A stretch of DNA of 64,000 bases. Source: Aved-18 sp964606665. GTDB taxonomy: Bacteria > Cyanobacteriota > Vampirovibrionia > Obscuribacterales > Obscuribacteraceae. A program made the translations under genes and the position numbers. The notes below the pieces were generated by a model that ran no database searches, was not told the DNA's origin, and was given only the letters and a program-made list of their open reading frames with translations. Of the stretch, positions 1-7,191 are shown piece after piece. The stretch's first letter is position 1, and every line of letters begins with the position of its first letter. Location: the NCBI GenBank assembly GCA_964606665.1, contig CAZSHS010000011.1, positions 1 to 64,000 of the forward strand, given 5' to 3'.

Positions 1-685
1 GTCCAAGCAAGGGTTTCCAAATCTGGAAATAGGACTTGTCCATTAACTCGACTACTATTTTATTCCAATCGCCAAAATGGGCGATGCCTAAAATAGACAG
101 TGGAGTGAGGGCATAGACAATGACACTTACAAGCAAAACTGAGTTCAAAATAGCTGCGCTCAATCCACCTAAAAGCACATAACCAGCCGCTATCAGAGTC
201 AATATCAAAATCCAGACGGCTTGAGGAAGTGGACAAAAGAATGCCAGTGCTTTTGCTCCAAGAAACAAATTCAAAGCACAAAAGAGACTTACTAAAACAA
301 TATATACATATGCGCCAATTTGTCTTGTGTCACTATCGAAGCGCCTTTGCAAATACTGAGGCAGATTCTTTATTTGAGCTTTAGCAAACACCGGTATCAC
401 GCACAAGACTAGAAATGCTATTGCCGGAATGGTGCCCATCCAGAAATAGTGCAAACTCAAAATACCGTGATCGGCTGTCAGAGCCGAAAGACCGACCACC
501 TCAAAAGCAGTCAGTCCAAGCGAAAAGAGCGAAATGGCAATTACCCATCCAGGTAATTTTTTTGCCACCAGAAAAAAATCGTTTGCCGAATGCATTTGTT
601 GTTTGCATCGCAAGCCGACATAAAAAAGGAAGGCGACGAAAATTAAGACTATTGCGTAATCTACAAGATTCAGCTCTATTTTCAT
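1..685 (-). CDS. Sodium:solute symporter family protein, N-terminal part (runs off the window)
   Basis: The reading frame is open from an ATG at 685 to the window edge, about 228 residues, so the C-terminal half or more is missing. The N-terminus begins MKIELNLVDYAIVLIF and is followed by a short loop containing SANDFFLVAKKLPGW. Several long hydrophobic stretches follow (roughly residues 10-25, 45-75, 80-100, 125-175). The LNLVDYAIV...ANDFFLVAKKLPGW...LTAFEVVG start is typical of the SSS/SLC5 family (sodium-coupled sugar, inositol or amino-acid transporters). The substrate cannot be told from this part. It follows ssb on the same strand with an 18-bp gap. No strong Shine-Dalgarno is visible. 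Confidence 0.8.
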   Translation of the reverse strand, partial: MKIELNLVDYAIVLIFVAFLFYVGLRCKQQMHSANDFFLVAKKLPGWVIAISLFSLGLTAFEVVGLSALTADHGILSLHYFWMGTIPAIAFLVLCVIPVFAKAQIKNLPQYLQRRFDSDTRQIGAYVYIVLVSLFCALNLFLGAKALAFFCPLPQAVWILILTLIAAGYVLLGGLSAAILNSVLLVSVIVYALTPLSILGIAHFGDWNKIVVELMDKSYFQIWKPLLG

Positions 686-703
686 TAAGGATTAAATCGG
701 CTT

Positions 704-1054
704 TTAGCGCATGTCTTCGCCGAAAGACGCATCTGATTGATTGTCTTTCTTCGAACCCAACAAGCGCAGATTAGTGGCCGAAATAAAGGACTTGACGTGT
801 TTTTGACCTTGATCGTCGGTCCATCTGTTGAAATCGAGACGACCTTCAATACCTATGAGGCTGCCTTTTCTGACGTATTCGCCAGCCACTTCCGCCTGAC
901 GACCCCAGACCTCGATATCGAACCAGTCTGTTTCTTTTTCTTTAGTGGGACGATTAACGGCGACGGAGAAAGTGGTTTTCACTTTGCCGGATTCAAAGTA
1001 TCGCATTTCGGGATCTCTGCCAGCTCTACCTACTACAACTACCGAATTCACCAT
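704..1054 (-). CDS. ssb: Single-stranded DNA-binding protein, short form
   Basis: A 116-residue protein made almost entirely of the SSB OB-fold: it starts MVNSVVVVGRAGRDPEMRY, has the aromatic core TDWFDIEVWGRQAE and ends the fold with GIEGRLDFNRW. SSB coats single-stranded DNA during replication and repair. The start is supported by GAGGG eight bases upstream of ATG. The usual acidic C-terminal tip (DDDIPF-like), which recruits PriA, RecO, RecQ and other partners, is absent; the protein ends SFGEDMR. It may be a secondary SSB or a lineage-specific short form, as seen in some cyanobacteria. Confidence 0.93.
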   Translation of the reverse strand: MVNSVVVVGRAGRDPEMRYFESGKVKTTFSVAVNRPTKEKETDWFDIEVWGRQAEVAGEYVRKGSLIGIEGRLDFNRWTDDQGQKHVKSFISATNLRLLGSKKDNQSDASFGEDMR

Positions 1055-1165
1055 AAACTCGCCCTCAAAAAAATTTGCTCTTAAAAGCTTATCTAAAATT
1101 GACTGACTTAGATCATTAAGCGTTAACTCTAGCCATTTATTTCTTGTTCATTCAAGCTATTTCAA

Positions 1166-1726
1166 ATGACAAGCGATGGCATAAACGAGATCGAATTTTC
1201 GCACAGACAACCCCCCTGGCATGTCCTTGTGCTTGGTACATTCACTCTGCTTGCCTATTTGCCATTTTGGTTCTATAAGACGCTAAAAGCACTAAAAAAA
1301 GAAGGGGTATTAGAAAACCCTGTATTAAAGAAGCTTCCCTCAGCCCTGCTTGCTTTTACAATGATTATTCCAATTATCAATATATTTACGGCTGCAAGCG
1401 TTTTTAACGAAAGTCTAAATCTCAACCCTGACCAGAATTATCCACTTAAGCGCAATGTAGGCTTGGCGTCATTGATACTGGCGATGTTCATGAGTTTACT
1501 TTTTCCGCTTAGTAAGGGTGAAGGTCCACAGGTACTACTTTTTGTTTTAGGCGTCTTGCCAGTAGCTTTGTGTCAACAGTGGCTCAACGCCTACTGGAGC
1601 ACAAAAGAGAAAGAAACTGTAATTTATCGCGAAGCGTTTTCAGTGATCGAACTGCTTGTGATCATTGTAGGCAGCCTGATTTTCGGCTTAATTGTATTCA
1701 ATTTTATGATTGAAAAAGCCAATTAG
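1166..1726 (+). CDS. Polytopic membrane protein of unknown function
   Basis: This 186-residue protein has about five hydrophobic segments (roughly 18-37, 60-80, 99-115, 122-140, 160-181) and few charged residues outside a basic loop after the first segment (LKALKKEGVLENPVLKK). The first part, WHVLVLGTFTLLAYLPFWFY followed by a basic stretch, resembles the start of DUF4234-like small membrane proteins, but I am not certain. It stands alone between divergent ssb and a convergent response regulator, so the context gives no function. Confidence 0.6.
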   Translation: MTSDGINEIEFSHRQPPWHVLVLGTFTLLAYLPFWFYKTLKALKKEGVLENPVLKKLPSALLAFTMIIPIINIFTAASVFNESLNLNPDQNYPLKRNVGLASLILAMFMSLLFPLSKGEGPQVLLFVLGVLPVALCQQWLNAYWSTKEKETVIYREAFSVIELLVIIVGSLIFGLIVFNFMIEKAN

Positions 1727-1740
1727 ATTTCTTGCAATTT

Positions 1741-2331
1741 CTAAAAACCGTGCTTCTTAGCCCAGTTTATAAGCTTGTCCACTGAATCTAGTTCAACTTT
1801 GGCAGCAAGATGCATCGCGATCTCAGTCAATTCATCTTCGCTAAAACCCAGACGCTCTGCCGCTTTCTTCAGTTTGCCACGTTTAGTTAAATGTCGTAAA
1901 ATCATGCGCTCGTTGTAAGTAAGTCTTGTTATATATCGTGGCAATGAAGCCGAAATAACGCCTTTGGAGCCGCGTGAGACCATAAGAATAGTCATGCGCA
2001 TAAGCGCCGATCGATCAGATTTTAAAATATATCCACAAGCACCAGCTTCAAGCCAGTCTTGAACATCGGCTACTTTAGCATTGCTTGCATACATTATTAC
2101 TTTGGCATTTGGCAGGGTGCACAAGCGCTTGAGCAAGTCTTGTGTAGTGAGAAATCCTGGCAAATGCAAATCGAGCAAAATTACAGTAGGCAAAAGCTGT
2201 TTAGCTATCTGCCAGGCTTCGTCGGATGTACCAGCTTCGCCAACGACTTCTATCAATCCGCCGTCGGCTAGCTGTGCCACTGCCTCTTTGCGACTTTCTA
2301 TATCGTCATCCACGACCATCAGCCGGATCAT
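1741..2331 (-). CDS. Response regulator with receiver and LuxR/FixJ-type HTH domain
   Basis: The 196-residue protein starts with a receiver domain: acidic cluster DDD at 8-10, phosphoacceptor D54 in VILLDLHLPG and the conserved lysine in GYILKSDRS near 104. The C-terminal 65 residues (LTYNERMILRHLTKRGKLKKAAERLG) match the spacing of a LuxR/NarL helix-turn-helix, with unusual sequence in the recognition region. It should be a DNA-binding transcription regulator controlled by an unlinked sensor kinase; no kinase gene is adjacent. Confidence 0.85.
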   Translation of the reverse strand: MIRLMVVDDDIESRKEAVAQLADGGLIEVVGEAGTSDEAWQIAKQLLPTVILLDLHLPGFLTTQDLLKRLCTLPNAKVIMYASNAKVADVQDWLEAGACGYILKSDRSALMRMTILMVSRGSKGVISASLPRYITRLTYNERMILRHLTKRGKLKKAAERLGFSEDELTEIAMHLAAKVELDSVDKLINWAKKHGF

Positions 2332-2519
2332 GTACTTCTATCCTTTTTATAGTTGCAATCTATCGAGCCCAGATCAAGCCTAGCCCAAAGCTCGAATCAC
2401 TGCAAGACACCAGCAATTGGGACGATTTGTCAAGCATGGCTTAATCGTGCGCACACTGATTTGGCTTTTATTTGCTAGATATCAGAAATAAGCATGAAAG
2501 TAAATTTGAGGCGGCTGAT

Positions 2520-2957
2520 ATGAATATATTTGAGTATTTTAGAGATGACGACAAACGCATTAAAGCTTTAGCGTCTGAAATCGTCGAGCATTATGCCGAT
2601 TGGCCTCAAGATCGGGTCTTTGAAAGCGTAAAGAGACTGATTGAGGGCGTGCAAAAACATATTTCAAGAGTAGAGACTTTACTGCTCACTCGCTTTAACG
2701 AGAATGACACTGAAATGGAATCGGTCATGGCTCGCTGGAACACAAAAAAAGCTGAAATTAAAGAACTAATCGATGGATTGATAATGATCCACGTTGATGA
2801 ACCTGGATTTGAAGATACGCTCATGCGCTTATCTAAATTGATTGATAATTTGGCTCGTTTTGATAAAGAAGAACTTTATCCCAAGGTGCAAGAGTGCGCA
2901 TCAGAAAAGGATTTGTCCACAATGAGCAAAAATTTTCAGACCGAAATGCAACGCTAA
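2520..2957 (+). CDS. Hemerythrin-like four-helix protein
   Basis: From ATG 2520 (GAGG at 2508-2511, spacing 8) this is 145 residues. A TTG 48 bases further upstream in frame is a less likely start. The sequence is nearly all amphipathic helix. EIVEHYADWP, VQKHISRVETLLL and FDKEELYPKVQE have the layout of an HHE/hemerythrin domain, in which the last motif is normally H-E-E-E-L-F-P. Here the histidine of that motif is phenylalanine, so the di-iron site may be incomplete. It is followed after 12 bases by a ferritin-like gene and probably co-transcribed with it. A role in stress or metal handling is inference. Confidence 0.55.
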   Translation: MNIFEYFRDDDKRIKALASEIVEHYADWPQDRVFESVKRLIEGVQKHISRVETLLLTRFNENDTEMESVMARWNTKKAEIKELIDGLIMIHVDEPGFEDTLMRLSKLIDNLARFDKEELYPKVQECASEKDLSTMSKNFQTEMQR

Positions 2958-2969
2958 GGAGATCTAGAA

Positions 2970-3455
2970 ATGCAACACCAAATGCTAGAACCAGAAATAG
3001 ATTTACTCAACGTTTTGTTGAAGGGCGAAATCAGCGCTGTAGAGTCATATGATGCAGCTCTACCCAGAGTAAACGAATCGTCTGTAGCGGATATTTTGCA
3101 ACAATGCCGCGCATCACATTATTTTAGAGCAGAAAGATTGCGCTCCACTATCTCAGAAAGTGGCGGAGAACCAATCTGTGACGCTGGTCCATGGGGCAGT
3201 TTTGCCAAGATGGTGACACAAGCTGCTGGAAGTGTCGGCGACAAAGCAATTATTTCAGCCTTAGAAGAAGGCGAAGACATTGGATCTAACACTTATGAAT
3301 GGAAGCTTCGCGATATGAAAGGTGAAAATCGCAATTTAATTCGCGACGAATTATGGCCAAAACAAAAGGCCACTCATAAATTGATTTCCAAGCTGGCCCA
3401 ACAAGCACTTAGAGGCGAATGGCCTCCAACTCCAGAACCGAACCTAGAAGCTTAA
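2970..3455 (+). CDS. Ferritin-like (DUF2383-type) helical protein
   Basis: A 161-residue helical protein with a strong ribosome site (AAGGAG, spacing 8). It begins with LLNVLLKGEISAVESYDAALPRV, continues with CRASHYFRAERLRSTISESGG, and has a third acidic helix ISALEEGEDIGSNTYEWKL. This order matches DUF2383/ferritin-like proteins, where Glu and His on four helices can bind two metal ions. E16 and E20, H50 region and E in the third helix are possible ligands. It is the second gene of a pair with the hemerythrin-like gene. Biochemical role is not established. Confidence 0.6.
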   Translation: MQHQMLEPEIDLLNVLLKGEISAVESYDAALPRVNESSVADILQQCRASHYFRAERLRSTISESGGEPICDAGPWGSFAKMVTQAAGSVGDKAIISALEEGEDIGSNTYEWKLRDMKGENRNLIRDELWPKQKATHKLISKLAQQALRGEWPPTPEPNLEA

Positions 3456-3498
3456 TGTGGTGCAAGACTAATAAAATGTAGAGCTTGTTCTATTTGGA

Positions 3499-3504
3499 TA
3501 TAAT
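3499..3504 (+). promoter_or_regulatory. -10 element (TATAAT) upstream of the FKBP gene
   Basis: A perfect TATAAT lies 31 bases before the FKBP start. It leaves a leader of about 25 bases that carries the AGAAGGAG ribosome site. No good -35 hexamer is visible at the usual distance. Confidence 0.45.
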
Positions 3505-3535
3505 GTCCTATGAAATAGAAGGAGCTCTTTTAATC

Positions 3536-4027
3536 ATGAAAATGTTTTCGTCGCGATTTTCACTTATAGTGGTATCACTTTTGGCATTGTTTGCATCAAG
3601 TACTTATGATGCTCATGCACAGAAAAAATTCGTCAATGCAAAAGAGCACACTCAAAAAACGATGGGCGGTCAGGCGGTTAGAACACCATCGGGTCTTGTT
3701 TATCGCGATATGAAAGTTGGCAATGGTGCCTCACCATCTCCAGGAGCAACTGTTACTGTTCATTACACTGGCTGGTTGCACCCATCAAATCAAAAATTTG
3801 ATAGTTCGGTGGATAAAGGTCAGCCTTTTTCATTCACTATCGGATACGGACAAGTGATTAAAGGTTGGGATGAAGGTGTGATGTCGATGCGTGTTGGTGG
3901 CAGGAGAGTTTTGCTCATTCCACCAAATCTTGGTTATGGTCAAGCCGGAATGCCCGGTGCAATTCCTCCCAATTCGACTTTGAAATTTGATGTTCAATTG
4001 CTCGCCGTCAAGGCCGGTAGAGGCTAA
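3536..4027 (+). CDS. Exported FKBP-type peptidyl-prolyl isomerase
   Basis: The start at ATG 3536 is set by AGAAGGAG at 3517-3524 and by a clean signal peptide (MKMFSSRF then a hydrophobic core ending AHAQ near residue 29), giving 163 residues. The FKBP fold covers about residues 52-160. Visible motifs are VTVHYTGW, FDSSVDKGQPFSF, VIKGWDEG, IPPNLGYG and FDVQLL, which hold the aromatic active-site residues of the family. It should catalyse cis-trans proline isomerisation in the periplasm or at the envelope. It is followed by a strong terminator. Confidence 0.92.
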   Translation: MKMFSSRFSLIVVSLLALFASSTYDAHAQKKFVNAKEHTQKTMGGQAVRTPSGLVYRDMKVGNGASPSPGATVTVHYTGWLHPSNQKFDSSVDKGQPFSFTIGYGQVIKGWDEGVMSMRVGGRRVLLIPPNLGYGQAGMPGAIPPNSTLKFDVQLLAVKAGRG

Positions 4028-4080
4028 AAGCCTGATTTTTCGGGCATTTTGAATCTCACGCCCCTTCAATGTCTTCTTTT

Positions 4081-4113
4081 AAATAGCGTACCGTTATCGG
4101 TACGCTATTTTTT
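4081..4113 (+). terminator. Rho-independent terminator built on the CCGTTATCGG palindrome
   Basis: A perfect 13-bp stem (arms 4081-4093 and 4098-4110) encloses a TTAT loop and runs into a T tract. The stem top is a copy of the recurring CCGWTAWCGG element. It lies 53 bases after the FKBP stop. Confidence 0.9.
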
Positions 4114-4127
4114 AAACTACAAAAACG

Positions 4128-4155
4128 AAGCCTCCAGAAATTTTCTGGGGGGCTT
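4128..4155 (-). terminator. Hairpin terminator for the diguanylate cyclase gene
   Basis: Arms 4128-4140 and 4142-4155 pair with one wobble or bulge. Read on the minus strand the hairpin is followed by CGTTTTTG. It lies about 80 bases beyond the stop of the leftward GGDEF gene. Confidence 0.65.
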
Positions 4156-4235
4156 GTCAGTTTGCAAAAAAGTATTCATATCTAGGAACAAACTAGACAG
4201 ACTTAAAAGATCGATTGAGAGGCTTTAGGGAGGGC

Positions 4236-4937
4236 TCAGGGAGCGATATGAACTTTGTTCAGACCCTTTTCTTTGGCTTTTACCAGTGCACTATTTGCCG
4301 CTTCAAGTAATTCCTGAGGATCGTTGCCGTGCACAGGATAGCTCGAAACAGCTACTGTGGCTGTAACGCGCACCAGATTACCGGTTTTTGGATCTTCCAC
4401 TTCGAGCATCGAAACTCGCCGACGCACACGCTCTGCCACGACCGCTGCACCTTCAGCATCTGTTTCGTGCAAGACGGCAACTAGCTCTTCGCCACCCCAA
4501 CGTGCGGGCATGTCAATTTCGCGCACTGAACTTTTGACAATTTTGCCAACTTCGATAAGGACCAAATCGCCCACTTCATGACCATACTTAAGATTGATAT
4601 CGCGCAGATGATCTATGTCAACAATCATCAATGAGAGTGAATAACCAAGACGCAAAGCGCGCTTCAGAGAATGAATGAGATGTTCTTTGAATATGTGTCG
4701 ATTGGGCAGTCCAGTTAAAACGTCTGTTCCGACAAGCTCTTGCAGCCTCGCTTCTGAATTGGCGAGTTGATGTCTTAGCCTGTCAATTTCGCGTTCTTTT
4801 TCTTTAAGTAGGCGTTCTAATTGAAGATTGCGTGTTTGTAACTGATTATTGGATGCTTGAGGCTCGCCGTTACGGTAACGACCCTGAGATCCGTTTCCGT
4901 GAATTGTCTGCCACATAAGCGTTAAATGGGCTTTCAT
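4236..4937 (-). CDS. Diguanylate cyclase (GGDEF) with N-terminal coiled coil
   Basis: The 233-residue protein has a coiled coil (about 31-68, rich in L, E, R and K) directly joined to a GGDEF domain beginning TDVLTGLPNRHIF. The active-site motif is GGEEL at 148-152 and the metal-binding aspartate lies in MIVDID near 107. An RxxD inhibitory site (R139-E-I-D142) stands exactly five residues before GGEEL, so product inhibition by cyclic di-GMP is expected. There is no membrane or sensory domain; the coiled coil probably mediates dimerisation. The start is supported by GGGAGAG just upstream. Confidence 0.93.
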   Translation of the reverse strand: MKAHLTLMWQTIHGNGSQGRYRNGEPQASNNQLQTRNLQLERLLKEKEREIDRLRHQLANSEARLQELVGTDVLTGLPNRHIFKEHLIHSLKRALRLGYSLSLMIVDIDHLRDINLKYGHEVGDLVLIEVGKIVKSSVREIDMPARWGGEELVAVLHETDAEGAAVVAERVRRRVSMLEVEDPKTGNLVRVTATVAVSSYPVHGNDPQELLEAANSALVKAKEKGLNKVHIAP

Positions 4938-5218
4938 TAGTCTCTCCCGAGCTGGCTTTTAATGGGATTTAGGGTAGGTTTAAAAACGAGCTCACAAGCA
5001 TGTGGAGCAATGCTTGTCTCTTTTGATGTTGACTCGACCTGAACTTGTGGGTTCAAAATGGAGCCAGGAAGTGTATTATGGCTTTCCCTTAAATACTTGC
5101 TGGAACAGCCACTGTTCCACCAGTGCAGTTATATTAGTACAAATTAGTAATCTTTACTAGATGCAATGAGATAAATTCTCAAACTTAATCTAGTTCCTAC
5201 TTTTGGATACTTACCTGA

Positions 5219-6334
5219 CTAATTAATAGGTACTTTTGAAAGTATCTTATCTGTCCTTCTACTTTTAAATAACAGAAAGTACTTCTGCTTGGTTCCGCTA
5301 GAAAAAAACAAGAAGTGGGCTTTGCCCTTATTTTTAGGTTGAACCACTCCACTTTTGGTCGACATAGGCACAGGTAGGCATCGCTGACCGTTTTCTGAAA
5401 CAGCCGCCACATCGAAGAAATGGAAAGGCTGGTCAGAATTATTTTCGACACTTACATCTACTTCTAATAGTTTGGACGATTTATCTTCCCAGCTATTTTT
5501 GACAAATTTATATTTATCGATGGTCAATTCAAGTCCGGCCAATCTAGGAGCGGGCTTGGCTGACTGTGCTTCATTGGGATTAAATGCAACTGTCGTTATC
5601 GGTTCTGCGGTGCGCATTTGAATCATGTCGTCAGAACTGAAATTTCGAACTTTACCTTTGCTTTTTCCAAATCCGAAAAGTCCAATTGCAGCTCCTATTG
5701 CAGCACCGCCTCCAATATTAATGCCGTAAGTGGCAATAGTTGTTTGGATACCAGTGAGCTGCCAGGCAAGCAAGGCACCAGCGGCGGCACCAGCGCCAGT
5801 GTAGGCACTGGAAATAGCTAATTGCTTGGCGATCATTTTGACCGTTCCGTCTTTACTTGAATATTTGGCCGGGAAATCAATTTCATATTCGCCATCGGGA
5901 CTGACTATTTTGTCGAATTCGATTTCTAAATGACCGTCACGATGAAAGCGTTTCTTGCCTTGTGAATTAGTGACCAATCCACGCATATACCAGCCGCCTG
6001 GAATACCTAAACCTGAGCCATTACTTACGTCTTGACCCACTTTAAACCAGAGTTCATCGCCTTTCTGGGTAGTTTCGGAATTTATATACATATTATCCGG
6101 CACTATTAAATTTATTGTTGTGTCTGCTGGAATTGTCTGTACAGATCCAGACAAGAATGGCGAAGGACGGACTCCTGCTTCGACTGAACCTTTTAATAAA
6201 TTGAGATCTGACTTTATTTTAGGCGTAGTAAATGCACTTTTTTCTGGGGCGCTAAATGCAGGCGCTGTAGTCTGAGTGCCAATTGATAAAATTGCCAATG
6301 CAAGCACTATAGATTTTTGAGATGACTTTTTCAT
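5219..6334 (-). CDS. Exported protein with glycine-zipper segment, function unknown
   Basis: The 371-residue product has a signal peptide (MKKSSQKSIVLALAILSIG, cut near AFSA). About residues 180-225 form a small-residue-rich hydrophobic region (GAGAAAGALLAW, GGGAAIGAAIGLFGFG) typical of glycine zippers that insert into membranes. The last 110 residues look like a beta-sandwich (LEVDVSVENNSDQPFHFF) of the kind found in DUF4352-like domains. Its ATG overlaps the stop of the J-domain gene by four bases, so the two are translationally coupled. I do not recognise a named family. Confidence 0.65.
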   Translation of the reverse strand: MKKSSQKSIVLALAILSIGTQTTAPAFSAPEKSAFTTPKIKSDLNLLKGSVEAGVRPSPFLSGSVQTIPADTTINLIVPDNMYINSETTQKGDELWFKVGQDVSNGSGLGIPGGWYMRGLVTNSQGKKRFHRDGHLEIEFDKIVSPDGEYEIDFPAKYSSKDGTVKMIAKQLAISSAYTGAGAAAGALLAWQLTGIQTTIATYGINIGGGAAIGAAIGLFGFGKSKGKVRNFSSDDMIQMRTAEPITTVAFNPNEAQSAKPAPRLAGLELTIDKYKFVKNSWEDKSSKLLEVDVSVENNSDQPFHFFDVAAVSENGQRCLPVPMSTKSGVVQPKNKGKAHFLFFSSGTKQKYFLLFKSRRTDKILSKVPIN

Positions 6335-7062
6335 TTCTTACTGAAAAGACCTTTAATTTTGCCCATCAGAGTTTGTTTGGCTTTGGCGTCGGCGCGAGTA
6401 ATTTCTTGCTCTTTGATTTTAGATTTTATCTGAGTTTCTAAATTTCGCGCTTGAGTATCGCGCGGGTCCATCCGAAGAGCTGTCTGCACCTCAGTCATGG
6501 CTAGAGTGTACCAGCCGCGAGCTTGATAGACTTCAGCTAGTTTGTTGTGATATTTAGGATCTTTAGGCACGAGTCTTATTGCCTCTTTCATAGCAATCTC
6601 GGCTTCTTGATATTGTTTGATTTTAAGCAACTCGTCGGCGCGCTCCAGGTGCTTATTAGCCCACTTTACATTAATATTCGATTCGGCAGTAGTAGTCGTA
6701 ATGGCTTGCAAATCAGCCGCCGATACCTTTGGTGATGCCACCGTATTTGATGCGTCTACTTGACCTGCTTCCATACCTGCCAATAAATGTTGACCGGAAA
6801 GCAACTCACTTTGTTCCTTGTTTTTGTGCAAGCGGCGCAGGGTATCGTATTCGGCTCTTTTCTCGCCATCAGAAATAATATTGTGAGCTCTTGTCACTTT
6901 AGCGAATTCACGCTGAGCCAGTGCTCGCTGATCGGGATCGTTTGGAAAGCGGTCTGGATGGAGACGTTTAGCCAGCTTGATGTAAGCCCGCCTGATTTCG
7001 TCGGCGGCAGCCGTCTCCTCGACGCCTAAAATGGCGTAATAGTCCTCTTCAAACTCCTGCAT
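6331..7062 (-). CDS. J-domain protein with TPR repeats
   Basis: This 243-residue protein opens with a J domain (DYYAILGV, then HPD at 35-37, ending near residue 75), the part that stimulates DnaK ATPase. A linker of about 55 residues follows. Then come two to three TPR-like helices (about 134-205: ADELLKIKQYQEAEIAMKEAIRLVP, AEVYQARGWYTLAMTEVQTALRMDP). There is no Gly/Phe or zinc-finger region, so it is a class III J protein rather than DnaJ itself. It is coupled to the exported protein downstream and divergent from clpB, which fits a chaperone neighbourhood. Confidence 0.87.
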   Translation of the reverse strand: MQEFEEDYYAILGVEETAAADEIRRAYIKLAKRLHPDRFPNDPDQRALAQREFAKVTRAHNIISDGEKRAEYDTLRRLHKNKEQSELLSGQHLLAGMEAGQVDASNTVASPKVSAADLQAITTTTAESNINVKWANKHLERADELLKIKQYQEAEIAMKEAIRLVPKDPKYHNKLAEVYQARGWYTLAMTEVQTALRMDPRDTQARNLETQIKSKIKEQEITRADAKAKQTLMGKIKGLFSKK

Positions 7063-7102
7063 GTGTCTATTCTATATCTATTGGACCGCTTCGTCTTGGC
7101 AA

Positions 7103-7139
7103 AGGCTAACTTATAAAGAAATTGTAGAATTATTAGCCT
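7103..7139. promoter_or_regulatory. Inverted repeat in the divergent clpB / J-domain promoter region
   Basis: AGGCTAA (7103-7109) and TTAGCCT (7133-7139) are perfect inverted repeats 23 bases apart, in the 129-bp space between two divergent chaperone genes. The arrangement recalls, but does not match, the CIRCE element (TTAGCACTC-N9-GAGTGCTAA). An operator role is a guess. Confidence 0.25.
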
Positions 7140-7191
7140 CCTATAAGGTACACCTTCATAATGAAAAATAGGGTCAAATAGGAAAAGTAAA

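Noticed and set aside
737..1084. 115-codon plus-strand ORF
   Set aside because: Lies antisense over ssb, which is a certain gene, and has no family similarity.
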